Below are positions 1 through 10,544 of a DNA stretch of 64,000 nt, piece by piece (the stretch's first letter is position 1; each line of letters starts with the position of its first letter). Where the stretch lies: NCBI GenBank assembly GCA_947359465.1, contig OX375872.1, positions 14,419,018-14,483,017 on the forward strand, written 5' to 3'. The stretch is from Metellina segmentata. Its lineage: Eukaryota; Arthropoda; Arachnida; Araneae; Tetragnathidae. The notes under the pieces are model-generated. The model did no database searches and was not told the DNA's origin. It was given only the letters and a program-made list of their open reading frames with translations. Both the position numbers and the translations under genes were made by a program.

Positions 1-205
1 GGGCATTTCAAAGTTTCTCGACCACGATCTAATTGCGGAGAAGAAAAATGTCCTCTGCTTTCAGAGTCTCAGACACCCTTAATGGCCTCAAATATTTCCC
101 AGTGGATTGTTTGACTAATGCAATAACGGAGGGTGATACTCGAAGATTATTCTTCGTTGGAAATGAATTCGTAACGAGCATTCATTTCTTTCGTAAATTT
201 GTTAG
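1..205. other. Intronic sequence, nothing recognised
   Basis: Short AT-rich stretch in the 3'-most intron of the host gene. The open frame that begins near 33 on the plus strand runs into the neighbouring repeat and has no family resemblance, so I do not call it a gene. Confidence 0.5.
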
Positions 206-501
206 GCCTACTGGTGGTTGTCTCAACAAGATATCTCGTCATTACCAAAATTGGTCAGATCTTGATGGACTAGATATCTCGTCATTAGCAAAATTCGTCA
301 AATCTTGATGAACTAGATATCTCGTCTTCAGCTAAATTGGTCAGATCTTAATGGATTAGAGGTCTAGTTATTTTCAAAATTGTTCAGATCTTAATGACGA
401 AACATCGCGTCATTAGAAAAAATTGACCAGATCGTGATCTCGTCATCATAAAAAAATCTGTAATATTTTGACGAAATATCTCGTCGGAACCGCTTGGAGG
501 G
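206..501. mobile_element. TTAA/palindrome MITE (family T1), copy 1
   Basis: The right end reads CCGCTTGGAGGG and is followed by TTAA (502-505). The left end is diverged (TTAG then GCCTACTGGTGGTT). The inside consists of 30-60 bp repeats built around GACGAGATATCTCGTC-like palindromes with spacers such as CAAGATCTGGTCAG. This is one of ten copies in the window. Termini starting CCCTCC and the TTAA target resemble piggyBac-type ends, but no transposase is present. Confidence 0.6.
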
Positions 502-584
502 TTAATCTTCTGAGCGGTTCACTAGCATCATTCCACTATGCAATCTGCATGATTTCTAACTCATTTTGACCTTATTGACCAATG

Positions 585-705
585 AAATCTTTCCAAAGGA
601 TTCTATTCCTCAAAATGAGCCAGTAGAATCGTTCCAAAAGTTTCTATTCTAAGGAAAGGATCAAAAGAATCTTTCAAAAGATTGAAGAATCAATGGATTC
701 TTTAA
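585..705. repeat. AGAATC minisatellite (family T2), short copy
   Basis: About two and a half units of a 45-55 bp repeat with the core AAAGGATTCTATTC, the reverse complement of the core seen in longer arrays at 10545, 27085, 35600 and 57653. It is low complexity and noncoding. Confidence 0.6.
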
Positions 706-743
706 AGACATGTTTGTTTAGTCATTAAAGCCGTGGTCAAATA

Positions 744-1941
744 CACAGTCCAGTCACATTACTGTGACCACCTGTCAAAAGCCAGAATAACCACCTTTGG
801 CAGAGCGGACTGCTGCGAGATGTGCAGGAAGAGAGTCAATTAGGTTTCTGAAGGTGTTCACTGGGATGTTGAGACATGCCGACTCCAGTGCCGTGGCCAG
901 CTGCGCTAGATTACGTGGTTGAGGATCCATGGCGCTAATAACCCGATCGAGGTGGTCCCACAGATTCTCGATTCGGTTTAAATCTGGTGAGTTTGCTGGC
1001 CAGGGGAGTACGGTAAACTCATACCGATGCTCTTCGAACCACGCACATACACTGCGAGCAGTATGACGCCTCATATTGTCCTGCTGGTAGATGCCATCAT
1101 TCTGAGGAAAAATAATTCGCATGTAGGGGTGGACATGGTCCGCAAGGACAGATGCGTACTTGTGCTGATCCATCGTGCCTTCCACAATGATGAGTGCACC
1201 CAATGAATGCCAGGAAAACATTTCCCAAACCATAATGCTCCCTTCTCCAGCCTGGATCCTTCCGGCAATTGTTGCCGGGTGTTTGCTTTCTGACGTTTCA
1301 CGCCATATACGCCAACGTCCATCTGTCCGATGGAGCATAAAACGTGATTCATCGGAAAAGGCCACCTGTCGCCACTCTGTGGACGTCCAGTTGCGGTACT
1401 GGCGTGCAAATTCCAGCCTTCGTCGCCGATGAACAGCAGTCAGCATAGGTGCATTAACCAGGCGTCTGCTGCGGACGCCCATGCGCAGCAACGTTCGCTG
1501 AACCGTTGTTGAGGATACACTCTTGGTAGCCCCTTGGTTCATCTGGGCGGTCAGTTGCTCAACAGTTGCACGTCTATTCGCCCGAACGCATCTCCGTAGC
1601 CTTCGTTCGCCTCTGTCATCTATAGCCCGTGGTGCACCACATGTGCCACACCGCTGATTTTGGATAGTGCCATTTTGCCATGCACGGTATACTTTTACCA
1701 CGGCGGCACGCGAACAGTTCACAAAATTAGCCGTTTCCGAGATGCTTCCACCCTTGGCCCGAAAGCCAATAATCATGCCCTTTTGGACGTCGGATAAATC
1801 GCTACGTTTCTGCATTACGCCAACGATTGAAATGCTTTATATACACTCAACTGCAATGTGCTGCCACCTGCCTTTTGTGATTGGTTATTTCATGTTGACG
1901 TCGAAAGTAGGTGGTGGTCACATTAATGTGACTGGACTGTG
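744..1941 (-). mobile_element. Nearly complete Tc1-type element with TA duplication
   Basis: Element of 1198 bp flanked by TA at 742-743 and 1942-1943. The terminal inverted repeats begin CACAGTCCAGTCACATTA and continue TGTGACCACC; over 29 bp I count one mismatch between the two ends. The only long gene inside is the transposase on the minus strand. The intact ends and uninterrupted frame suggest a young insertion into the 3'-most intron seen here. Confidence 0.92.
775..1815 (-). CDS. Tc1-like transposase, 346 codons, 36-residue D-E spacing
   Basis: This is an uninterrupted DDE transposase, which would bind the element's inverted repeats and cut and paste it in the nucleus. From the N terminus, residues about 1-110 form paired helix-turn-helix domains (LSDVQKGMIIGFRAKGGS, later VSSTTVQRTLLRMG). 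The catalytic core follows, with D1 in VAFSDESRF, D2 in YQQDN and E in SPDLNRIENLWD. I count 36 residues between D2 and E, against 34 in classic Tc1. The length of 346 residues is typical. Some normally invariant positions are changed: MVWEMFSW where the family has MVWGMFSW, QQDNMRRHT for QQDNARxHT, and LNRIE for LNPIE. It may therefore be open but already inactive. The start Met lies inside the right terminal region, as expected for the family. Related copies are common in spider genomes (recalled, not searched). Confidence 0.93.
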   Translation of the reverse strand: MQKRSDLSDVQKGMIIGFRAKGGSISETANFVNCSRAAVVKVYRAWQNGTIQNQRCGTCGAPRAIDDRGERRLRRCVRANRRATVEQLTAQMNQGATKSVSSTTVQRTLLRMGVRSRRLVNAPMLTAVHRRRRLEFARQYRNWTSTEWRQVAFSDESRFMLHRTDGRWRIWRETSESKHPATIAGRIQAGEGSIMVWEMFSWHSLGALIIVEGTMDQHKYASVLADHVHPYMRIIFPQNDGIYQQDNMRRHTARSVCAWFEEHRYEFTVLPWPANSPDLNRIENLWDHLDRVISAMDPQPRNLAQLATALESACLNIPVNTFRNLIDSLPAHLAAVRSAKGGYSGF

Positions 1942-2666
1942 TATTAAGTGCAAGGCGTATGGCGATACGAGCAGACCAATCAGAAAAACCGCCGTGTGCG
2001 GTGGAAACGTTCTGATTGGGTTGCGCGAGTCGCTTTGAGTCTTGCGCTACCTATTTGACTACGGCTTTAGTGTGTTGTGAGTACAACACTCACTGCTCGG
2101 AACTACTCTAAAGCAACACTACACTACTCAGAAATCTCGTTACGCTTAGAGGGTTAACACAAATTGAATTTCAAGACGAAATTATAGTTTTTGTACTGTT
2201 TAGAGCGAATGATAAAAATAACCTCTAGTCCTATCGAAAATTGTAATAATGATAGAAATGGGTATAGATTTCTTTGAATATGAAGTAAAATACGGGGAAC
2301 TAATAATACCAGAAGGCTTTTGCTAACCCATTTCGAACAGTATTATTTGATACTAGATCTTACAGTATTATAAAAATTTCAATCTATTTCTAAAATTGTA
2401 ATAATGCTCAAAAATGTCGTCATAAATATCGTGGAATATAAAATATAAATATACAAGATAACGATTCTATCTAGACTGACAGTTTACTTACCCACTTCTC
2501 ACTATATATTAGCATAGTAGATCTTATAGGAGGAAATGTTACGCCCAGTAATCCAGTTGGGTGGAAACCAGTTTAAAGGAAATGCTGGTTCTCCACACAA
2601 ATCAAACTCGCCCTCCATCAATTAAGAAAAGGTTTGAATAAATATTCGGGTAGTTTTCTCTATTTA
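1942..2666. other. Intronic AT-rich sequence, nothing recognised
   Basis: No exon, RNA gene or known repeat is recognisable here. Open frames are short and have random-looking composition. Confidence 0.5.
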
Positions 2667-3745
2667 TGACTTTCGTAGCACGAGTTGTACGCTGTCGAAA
2701 TTTTGAAATTTACGACGTTGTACAGCAACATAGTGTTATACGCTATAATGCCGTATTTGTCAAGAATGAAGTGTCTACAAATTTTGTCTCTTCTTTTTAG
2801 AATAAACACTCACTCTCTTTCAATGACCTTCGAAGCAGGAGCTTTACGACTGCCGACATTTTGAATCTTATGAAGTTTTATAGCAACCTAGTGCTATATG
2901 CAATACTGCCGTATTAGTCAGGAATAGTAATTTAATTCGTAGCATAAAAGTCTCTTTCAATGACTAATGACTACCGAAGCAGGAGTTTTACGACTGCCGA
3001 GATTTCGCAACTTGATAAGTTTTTTAGCAATACTCTAGTGGTGTCATGCTAGTCAAGAAAGCAATATCTCCGAATTTTGTCCTTAAGTTTCGGACTGTTA
3101 AAATACTGATAACGATTGAAAAACGCCTTCCATTGTATTCGGTAGGTATTTTTTGAACGTCACACTGGAGCAAACACAACGTACATTGTATTAGGAAAAG
3201 GATGAATGAACATTCGTGATCTCTTTCAATGAGTTTCGAAGCACAAGCTACGACTGACGAAATTTTGAAATTTATAAAGTTGTATAGCCACCTAGCATTA
3301 TACTTTATACTGCTGTGCAAGTCAAGATGATAGCATCTCGAAATTTTGTCCTTAAGTGTTTCCGATTGTTAAAATGTTGATAACGATTGAAAAACGCCCT
3401 CCACTGTATTAGGTAGGTATTTTTTGAACGTCACACTGGAGCAAACACAACGTCCATTGTATTAGGAAAAGGATAAATAAACATTCGTAGTCTCTTTCAA
3501 TGATTCTCGAAGCACAAGCTACGACTGACGAAATTTTAAATTTTATAATTTTATCCTTTGTGTTTCCTATTGTTAAAATGCTGATAACAACTGTAAAAAC
3601 ACCTTTCATCATATTACGAAAAAGTTTGAAAAACATTCGCAGTCTCTTTCAATAACTTTGAAGACTGCCAAAATTTCGAAACTTGTGAAGTGGTATATCA
3701 TCCTAGTGCCATAAGCTATACTGCCGTGCTAGATCGAAACCTTTA
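2667..3745. repeat. Tandem duplication block, 145-270 bp units, about six copies
   Basis: Copies are marked by CGAAGCAGGAGCTTTACG or CGAAGCACAAGCTACGAC near 2668, 2827, 2972, 3235, 3507 and 3652. The two longest units (period about 271) also share GAACGTCACACTGGAGCAAA at about 3153 and 3424. Open frames in the block are by-products of the duplication. Confidence 0.75.
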
Positions 3746-4295
3746 AATCTGACCTCAGTTTAAAAAGATTCGTTTCCTATCATTAACTTTCAGAGACAAT
3801 ATTAATAAATCACAAATTTTATAAGTCATAAAATAATGATATCAAATGAAAATTTGTCTTCAAGAATATGTTTCCAGTGTGCCAAATATCTTTTGCTGAG
3901 AATGATATTCAGACTTAAAACAAAGTATGGAGTAAAACAAAATGAAAAATATCTTATTGACTTAAATTTCTCCATTCTTAGCATTTGTACTTTTAACGGA
4001 AGGTGATAGAAAACTTTTGTGTGTCCAATATCGTTGTTTTACGTGTTTCCTTACATTTAAAATACTTTTACCCAAACTTATAATAATTATTCCATTATTT
4101 TGATGCGATGTTAGAATAGAAAGATAACTTCAATGTGGTGAAATTCAAAATTATTTTAACTACATCCTTATAAATTTCATGAAAATAGAAACGTGATGTC
4201 GAAAAGACTTTTATGACCAATTACAGGACATAAGAACTGATAAAAATTATGGTATGGTAGTTTTAAAAGAGTTGATATATATAATGTATATTTAC
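3746..4295. other. Intronic AT-rich sequence
   Basis: Single-copy-looking AT-rich intron immediately downstream of the laminin-G exon on the minus strand. I see no exon or repeat. Confidence 0.5.
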
Positions 4296-4405
4296 CTCTT
4301 CTCTAATTTTCTGGTGGTGATATTGGCGCAGAGATAATTTCCGAGCTTTTTCCCATATTTTATAGATAGACCGACATCACAATCGTCAATACTAAGAATA
4401 GCACT
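4296..4405 (-). CDS. stan: Flamingo/CELSR exon: laminin-G 1, C-terminal part
   Basis: This exon of 110 nt is entered in phase 0 and left in phase 2 (36 codons plus two bases). It reads SAILSIDDCDVGLSIKYGKK, then LGNYLCANITTRKLEK. Vertebrate CELSR has VAVLSVDDCDVAVALQFGAEIGNYSCAA here, so the DDCD and GNY-x-C positions agree. Vertebrates have about 15 more residues between YYNK and the aligned strand; these are either absent here or sit in a mini-exon I did not find in 4406-6452. The sequon ANIT is present. The acceptor is ttttttcag and the donor is gtaaatat. The next exon, expected to contain DLTGPLLLGG-like sequence, is not found before position 1. Confidence 0.9.
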
Positions 4406-4524
4406 CTGAAAAAAAATGGTATGTATTAGAAGAAGAAATGAAAAACGCTTGAATACGGTTACAAGCCACATATTTCAGTTTATAAAGTATATGAGACTTT
4501 GATGAAAACTCAAGAATATTAAAT

Positions 4525-4751
4525 GTCCAGCCAAAGACCGTCATGTACACGGGGTTGGGAACGTTAAATCTGTCGTAGTCTCAAATATCCTCTAGTTGGT
4601 GTGGTGCGGAAGTTGGGAAAGCTCGTCATCTGACCGTGGTTCAGAATTGCGTGGTGCTGTCGTCGGATCTTTAACTTGGTGTTTGATCCCGGACAGTCAC
4701 CAATAGTCCGCTGTGTTTCTCCAGTGTGACGTTAATTAAATAACTACCTAA
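4525..4751 (+). mobile_element. SINE-1 copy, head missing
   Basis: Body and tail of the tRNA-derived SINE. It starts in CCAGCCAAAGACCGTC, passes through CATCTGACCGTGGTTCA, and ends with CCAATAGTCCGCTGTG and GACGTTAATTAA plus a CTACCTA tail. The 5' tRNA-like part is absent, which fits 5' truncation on insertion. Confidence 0.8.
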
Positions 4752-4957
4752 CAATCAAACATATCAAAGTTTTGACTATCGTCGTTGAAGATTTATAAAT
4801 TAAAATTATTTATTTTGACGACTGGTAGTAGCCATATTCTCTTGTTTAAGGGTAGTATCAATACTTTCATTCTACTTTCCTTTCATTCAATACTAATTTG
4901 TAGAGAGGGGTTAGCTAAGGGTGATCATGGATCAAAATGACCAAGTTTTTTCCTCGG

Positions 4958-5246
4958 TTAGGTAGCTACTTAACATCGCACTCGAGCGAGACACGGGCTA
5001 TTGGTGAGACGGTTTGGAATCAATTCAGAAGGAAATGTTTCACTATGGTCCAGATGACGAGAGCACCTAAACTGGCACTCAACTCTTCAAACTTCCACAC
5101 CATGCCAACGTGAGAATATTTGACGCCACAACAGATTTAAAGAGTACCAGCTCACATGTACGCAACGGTCTTTGGCTGGACCTAGTTTCGAACTCGCAAC
5201 TCTCCGTTTGCTAATTCGTTACTTTTCCAACCGGGCTACTACGACC
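4958..5246 (-). mobile_element. SINE-1 copy, near full length
   Basis: Minus-strand copy with the tRNA-like head at 5246 (GTAGCCCGGTTGGAAAAG, then GAGTTCGAAAC) and the tail near 4958. It lies tail-to-tail with the plus copy at 4525-4751. Confidence 0.8.
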
Positions 5247-5247
5247 G

Positions 5248-5340
5248 GGTTTTGTCGTCGGATCTTTCCCTTCGAGATTGATCCTCGCCGTCGCCAATAG
5301 CCCGTGGCGTTTCTCCAGCGCGACGTAAATTCAATTCTAA
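5248..5340 (+). mobile_element. SINE-1 3' fragment
   Basis: Tail fragment (TCGGATCTTTCCCTTCGAG, then CGCCAATAGCCCGTGG and GCGACGTAAATTCA) abutting the head of the minus-strand copy. Confidence 0.7.
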
Positions 5341-5498
5341 TCACTGTACAGTTATCGCTATAACATTTTTCGGTAACTGTTACCATCGTCGAGAACAGTT
5401 GCAAACTGCTATTTTTCAATAACGGTTATTTAAACTGCAATCGCAATAACAGTCGGAAACCTATTTGCTAGCTCGCCTTACCAGCTCATAAACTATCC

Positions 5499-5950
5499 AC
5501 ATGGACGTGAAATATAAGTAGACTGAGCATTACTATTGCGAGGAGATCCAAAAAGTATGACCACGCAATATGGCGACTAGTAGTCGCGTGACTATTCTAT
5601 GAAAAATAGACTTGTTTGGCCGGCATCTCAGCGTCTAGTTTAGCGAAGTAACATCTTATGACATAGTAGGTGTGTGAATGCCCATTTCTACAAAGTGGCG
5701 ACAGAAATGAAAAAAAATCGAAGTCCATCACTATCTAATGACCAATGAACCAATCAGATTTTGAATCAATGGATGGGCGTTTTCTTCTGTTCGGTTGATC
5801 AATGTGAGGTTCCACCCAGCAGACGAAAACAGTCTAACGGCCATGTTACTACTAGTTTTGGTCACATAATCGTGAACACATAAAAAGGTTACCTCCTGCT
5901 CACTCTAATTTTATTTTTCCTCTACGCTATCCCATGAAAATGTACCTTTA
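5499..5950 (+). repeat. Dispersed repeat X, copy 1
   Basis: About 450 bp, starting GACGTGAAATATAAGTAGAC and holding the near-palindrome GACTAGTAGTCGCGTGACT, then GTTACTACTAGTTTTGGTC and a TTTCCTCTA end. A second copy is at 8665-9140 and a reversed fragment at 23690-23790. No coding capacity or inverted termini seen. Class unknown. Confidence 0.65.
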
Positions 5951-6452
5951 GATCAGGGTTTGCAAACTGTGTACCTTTCCAGGGACTCCACGGTCCGTCC
6001 AGGAAAATAAAATAAATACAAATTAAATTAAATAAAGAATAAGAAACAAAACGGTAGAATCAAAATAAGAAAACTAGAGATTACATTATGAACGGAAATT
6101 TGCTAAATTGAATGTTGCGCATTTGAATAACATTGAATAGGAATTGTCTCCTATCAAGAGTAGTAAAAATTCGAATAACAAGGTAATGAACGAATATGTA
6201 TTTGAATTGAATGGTATCTAATGAGATTAAATTGGAAGAACTGGGTTTATTGTATGGACCTTATTGCTGCTCACACCAACAATATAAAATCTGTTGCAAC
6301 GCAAAAGATTTGATTAATTGAATTTTGGAAGAACTTTTATGTATGGCCAAGTTTTGACAGGACACCTCTGCTTTACATGACGACAAACTAAGACCAGACT
6401 TTAAGCTATTTTATTTACTTATATTACAGAAAGAACAAAAGCAGTCTCTTAC
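5951..6452. other. Intronic AT-rich sequence
   Basis: No gene or repeat recognised. It includes the donor-side flank of the laminin-G central exon. Confidence 0.5.
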
Positions 6453-6657
6453 CCTATTGAAATAATTGATTTCAGCTGTGTGCCATTGTCCATCACTCAC
6501 TCCAGCGCTGATGAAAGTTGACACTTTGGATACTGGGCCACCAAGAGAAAACGAGAATACAAGTTGGGCATTGATAATTTCCAATGCTATGAAGTCGTGT
6601 TCGTCGTTATAGCGTCCATTGTACATGAGAAGAGCATGGCGTTCTTGTGTAGCGAAT
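6453..6657 (-). CDS. stan: Flamingo/CELSR exon: laminin-G 1, central part
   Basis: This exon of 205 nt completes a Lys codon with its first base, then encodes 68 codons ending in phase 0. Key stretches are FATQERHALLMYNGRYNDEH, DFIALEIINAQLVFSFSLGG and VSTFISAGVSDGQWHTAEIN followed by YFNR. Laminin-G hallmarks are present: L-M-Y-N-G in an inner beta strand, D-F-I-A-L-E, and G-V-S-D-G-Q-W-H-T. CELSR1 has LLFYNGRLNEKHDFLALELV and GGLSDGQWHTVHLRYYN. The acceptor is tcattcag and the donor is gtaagaga. Laminin-G domains in this family are extracellular. Confidence 0.95.
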
Positions 6658-8102
6658 CTGAATGAAAGAAAGAAAATTTAGTTAAGGCTCATTTACATTT
6701 GTACGTCTGCTTGAATGTCTACGTTTTGGGATGAGTCGAACCAATGAGAAACGAGGACAGAATGATTTACAGATTTAAACACTTCCGTTCAACGATTCAC
6801 TGGTTCAACGGATCCTAATATAGAGAGCGGATCCCGTCAGCCACAATAGTGTAAATGAGAAAATGGAGCCGAAAAGGAGAAAGTGGGATTATACTTTCTC
6901 GATCTAAGATTAAATTGTTTCGCATAATTTAAATGAAAGCGAAGGACGCTCCTATTTTACCCTGTGACACTATTTCTCTCGTTGATTGCAAGACAACGGA
7001 AAGTTAGACTAATGTTTCAAAAGCAACCTGGAGCATGTCGTTTGATCTGATGACATGATGTATTCTCCCTTATATCGCGGCAAAAATTAATATTGGGCAT
7101 TGAGAACAAAAAGGCAAAAGCTTCCTGTGTGCTAAATCGGCTTTTTAGGCAGATGGGGGCAGCGCAGTAGTTACAGAAATGCTTTTTTGTATCAATTGGA
7201 ATTCATTATGCCCCTGTGAGCAACAAGTACTGGTTACCAGGTTAAGTGCAAGAGAGTCAACTCTATATTACTAGATCGGTATATCAAAACCCAGGATATA
7301 TCGGCAAGATTCCAACATGAGACGTTAGGCAGCGCAGAAGTTTTGGTAATGTTTTGATATTCATTAGGATTCGTTATATTCATGGCAATTTTAGTGAAAC
7401 CGTGAAAAAGAGCCAACACGTTTTTAGATAGATGTACGCATCCCGAAATAGGACCCCTAATAAACAGAGCATCCTTATACTTGGATTCAAGGGTGATAAG
7501 GGCTCGAAAAATGTTGTTTCTGTTCCTTAAAGTGTTTTCTTTTAAATTATAAAAAAAGGTATAAACCACTCTTCAATCGATTTATGTAACGATAAAGCTG
7601 TATAACAAAAGAAATATGTGTACGTTGAAGCATGTTAAAGATTAAGATTGAGTTGTTTAAATTTAAGTGCATTTTTATATCATGAGCAGCACAGTCATCT
7701 TAGTACTAAGGCCAAGAGTACAACATAGTACAAGGGCCCTGAGGGCATATGTAATATTTTTTCCTTTTGCATGGATGACACACGAGGCAATTTAGAAGCG
7801 CGACCCGGGTTGGCAGATGATTGAATTTCTACTGTTTCTGTCACGTGGAGAAGCTCTGCTTATCAAATCGCGCTCGACGAACGGCGTATTCGCTATTCAA
7901 CCGAGATTTATAAGTCACGCCATCTAGCCAGTCTTTTGTTTTCTTAGGTGGTTGACACAGGAGACAACTTGGGAAGTGCAACCCAGATTTGTTTTTTCAT
8001 CCAGGTAAGGAAGAAAACGACTGAACCGATCGGAAAGTACCACCCAGGTATCGAGCAAAATCCCAACGAAAAGAAGAGCAACGTTGGGTCGCACTTCACA
8101 AA
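6658..8102. other. Intronic sequence with a weak internal duplication
   Basis: No exon recognised. Two stretches near 7770-7820 and 7950-7995 resemble each other (GACACACGAGGCAATTTAGA and GACACAGGAGACAACTTGGG). An open frame at 7234-7569 on the minus strand has no family match and is probably chance. Confidence 0.45.
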
Positions 8103-8662
8103 CAGTGCCCTACAATAATGAACCGGACAGCAAGATGTGATGCTATAAGGGAAAGAATACATGCTTTAATAGGGGGATGGTCCTTCACATGCTGCAATTA
8201 TACTAGCAACCCTTCTGGGCATACTTTCAACAAGGTTTTGATACACAGCTATGGGTATTTGTGTCCATTCCTGCTGCAAGAATGTCGCCAGCTCAGCTGT
8301 AGATTTAGGACGTGGTTCCCTGGTACCTAAAAGTCGCTCTAACTCGTCCCACAAATGTTCTATGGGGTTTAGGTCGGGACTTTGAGCAGGAAAGGGAAGA
8401 CGTTTTACATCCATATCTTGATACCACTGCTTGACAGAGGCTGCAACATGACATGGAGCGTTGTCAACCTGGAATTAACATTCGTCCCATCTTTCGTATC
8501 GACATATTGTCACAATTTCAACAGAACTAACGACGTTACCACTTCTCGTATCGTATTTAACCTTAAAAGGTTACGTGCGAGCACTGTATTTGCATAAAAT
8601 CCGACATGCAGTCAGATTTTATGCAAATCTGGTGGCGTCCGGTCCATTATTGTAGGGTAGTG
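8103..8662 (-). mobile_element. Internally deleted Tc1-like element
   Basis: Inverted ends (CAGTGCCCTACAATAATG at 8103 and the complement of CACTACCCTACAATAATG at 8662) bound 560 bp, with TA preserved on the right (8663-8664). Inside, only the C-terminal third of a transposase remains, so it cannot move on its own. Confidence 0.8.
8166..8472 (-). pseudogene. Tc1-like transposase, C-terminal fragment
   Basis: The readable part begins VDNAPCHVAASVKQWYQDMD, then gives FPAQSPDLNPIEHLWDELER and ends VESMPRRVASIIAACEG. Catalytic D2 and E are present with 34 residues between them (DD34E, classic Tc1 spacing). The DNA-binding part and the first Asp are lost to the internal deletion. Confidence 0.85.
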
Positions 8663-8664
8663 TA

Positions 8665-9140
8665 GACGTGAAATATAAGTAAACCGAGCATTACCATTGA
8701 GTGGAGTTTCTAAAAGTGTGACCAACATGTCGACTAGTAGTCACGTGACTGCTCTGTGAAAAATTTCTTGGTTTGCCGGTTTGGCATCTTATTGCCTCTT
8801 TTGTCGATCTAACATCTTATTACAGGGTTCATATGTGAATGAGCATTTCTATAGCGTGCTCTATATTGAACGAGCATCTTTATAGAGTGACAACAGGAAT
8901 GGTGAAATCCCCAGTCTAATAGCATGGTGCGCGGACCAATCAAATGACAAATCAATGGTTTCTCACAATCAATGATCTGAATCAATGCTCTTCTACCCTT
9001 CCGTAGACCAATCATGATGACAGTTCGTCTGTAAGGGTCACGTTACTACTAGTTTTCGTCACGTGATCCTGGGTACATAAAAAAAAGCTACCATCGCTCA
9101 CTCTATTTTTATATTTCCTCTATGGTGTCACCATCCTTAG
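8665..9140 (+). repeat. Dispersed repeat X, copy 2
   Basis: Same order of landmarks as copy 1: GACGTGAAATATAAGTAAAC, then GACTAGTAGTCACGTGACTG, then GTTACTACTAGTTTTCGTC and a TTTCCTCTA end. It directly abuts the right end of the deleted Tc1 element. Confidence 0.65.
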
Positions 9141-9201
9141 TGAGCACATGAAACAAATGAATTACAAACCATAGCGGTGAGAAAAGAGAATAACTTCTTA
9201 C

Positions 9202-9424
9202 TTCAACGAAATGGTGAGTCTGTGTCGCTGTCTCAGAGCAGGAAATGTCAAATAAGTTCCTTTCTCAAAGCTTCTTGCTCGCAATTCACATGTATTAGAG
9301 CTCCAAGGTTCCAATGGACAGTTCTCGCAAGTGATGGCAAAGTTATTGGAAACGCACTTAGATCCTCCGTGGCAAAAACTTGGATAACAACTGCTATTGG
9401 AGATATTAACCTCGCATTTCAGAC
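9202..9424 (-). CDS. stan: Flamingo/CELSR exon: third EGF-like domain and start of laminin-G 1
   Basis: This exon of 223 nt has phase 1 entry and phase 2 exit, with 73 complete codons. It completes EGF 2 (LKCEV), then carries EGF 3 with six cysteines (SSCYPSFCHGGSKC, ITCENCPLEPWSSNTCE). The start of the first laminin-G domain follows: LRARSFEKGTYLTFPALRQR and HRLTISL. The CELSR counterpart is ARSFPPSSFVMFRGLRQRFHLTLSLSFAT. The sequon VNIS is present. The acceptor is gtttttag and the donor is gtaagaag; the apparent stop after TISLK is intronic and is removed by that donor. This exon is separated from the previous one by the largest internal intron (15.7 kb). Confidence 0.93.
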
Positions 9425-9688
9425 CTAAAAACAATTCAACAGTCAGATTCATGGTATTTAAAATGATTCCTACACATAGAGAGCTTATATATACAAGTTC
9501 TACAACGATATTAGAATTCAGATAAATCTAAAATAACTATGGTGACAAGTAATACATTTTTTTTTGTTCTGATATTTCGAAAAAATCACAATTATCCTTC
9601 AGGTTAGGAGATAACCATAAAGGCGATATATCGAGTTAGGATATATCCAACTGGAGTGTCACAAGGAAGACTTCACGCGCAATTTTAA

Positions 9689-9913
9689 TCCTCCAAGTGG
9701 TTTCGACGAGACATCTCGTCCATCAAGAGTTGACCAATTTCGCTCATGACGAGGTCCTCAAGATATTTCCTCTTTCGGTGACGACAAGGTCAAGATTAGG
9801 TCAGTTTTATTCAAAGGCGAGAGATGACAGATCTTGATGGACGAAATATCTCGACACAATAATTGGATAGTTTGCTAATGACGGATACATCGTCGAGTCA
9901 ACCACCAGGATGG
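9689..9913. mobile_element. T1 TTAA/palindrome MITE, copy 2
   Basis: TTAA at 9685-9688 is followed by TCCTCCAAGTGGTTTCGACG. The right end is diverged (AACCACCAGGATGGCTAA). Inside are degenerate GACGAGATATCTCGTC units. Orientation is reversed relative to copy 1. Confidence 0.6.
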
Positions 9914-9924
9914 CTAATTTTGTG

Positions 9925-9964
9925 GTATATATATATATATATATATACATAGAGAGAGAGAGAA
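9925..9964. repeat. Compound (TA)n (GA)n microsatellite
   Basis: A run of about ten TA dinucleotides followed by ACATAGAGAGAGAGAGA. Confidence 0.9.
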
Positions 9965-10540
9965 ATATGAGCTTATTTAGTATTAAGTGTGTTGTGGGAT
10001 TCAAGCACCGCTCTACAACGCTCATATCCAGCGACGCCTCCTGAGAGGTTAAATAAACATCGAGAAAAACCCTCCATTGTTTGTGCCCGGTAACGTTTCC
10101 CACTAAATGCTACCCTAAGCAAGAAAATGAATTTAACTCAGCGTGTGCTTGCTGAACGCATTAAATGCGACTGGTTCAACTATGGGTCATCTACAGAAGC
10201 AAGCGCATTAAGTAAACTGCCGCGTCTGTGATTATTTCCGCAGTAGAATGGGGCGGATTAATCTTTCTCGGGTCAAAATTAATCACGAAATTCTTCGTCT
10301 TCTAAGTCGGGGTCGACTTTCTCGGGATAAACAGGGCGCGTGACTTGCTTTTCGTTTTATGGAGCGAGCAGTTACATTCATTTGAGTTTGTTAACTAATT
10401 TACAGTTAATATAATGCTGAGTAAAATTCTCCGCTTCTGTACTGCATTTTATTTCTCTCATCTAACTCAATGAGCTTAGCAAGATTTTCCAAGTTGTGTA
10501 GTATTGCTTTTAATCCATGACACACTTTATGACTAAATAA
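9965..10540. other. Intronic segment with a GC-richer unique core
   Basis: Positions 9968-10055 resemble 13200-13279 (TTTATTTAG, AAGTGTGTTGT, then GCGACGC and TTAA). The 10131-10410 part is clearly richer in G+C than its surroundings, matches none of the repeats I see, and holds two near-repeats of CTTTCTCGGG with flanking GG. It shows no splice-bounded exon. A regulatory role is possible but is inference only. Confidence 0.35.
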
Positions 10541-10544
10541 CCAC

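Noticed and set aside
1071..1432. Open frames in other frames over the intact transposase
   Set aside because: They are shadows of the transposase gene on the minus strand.
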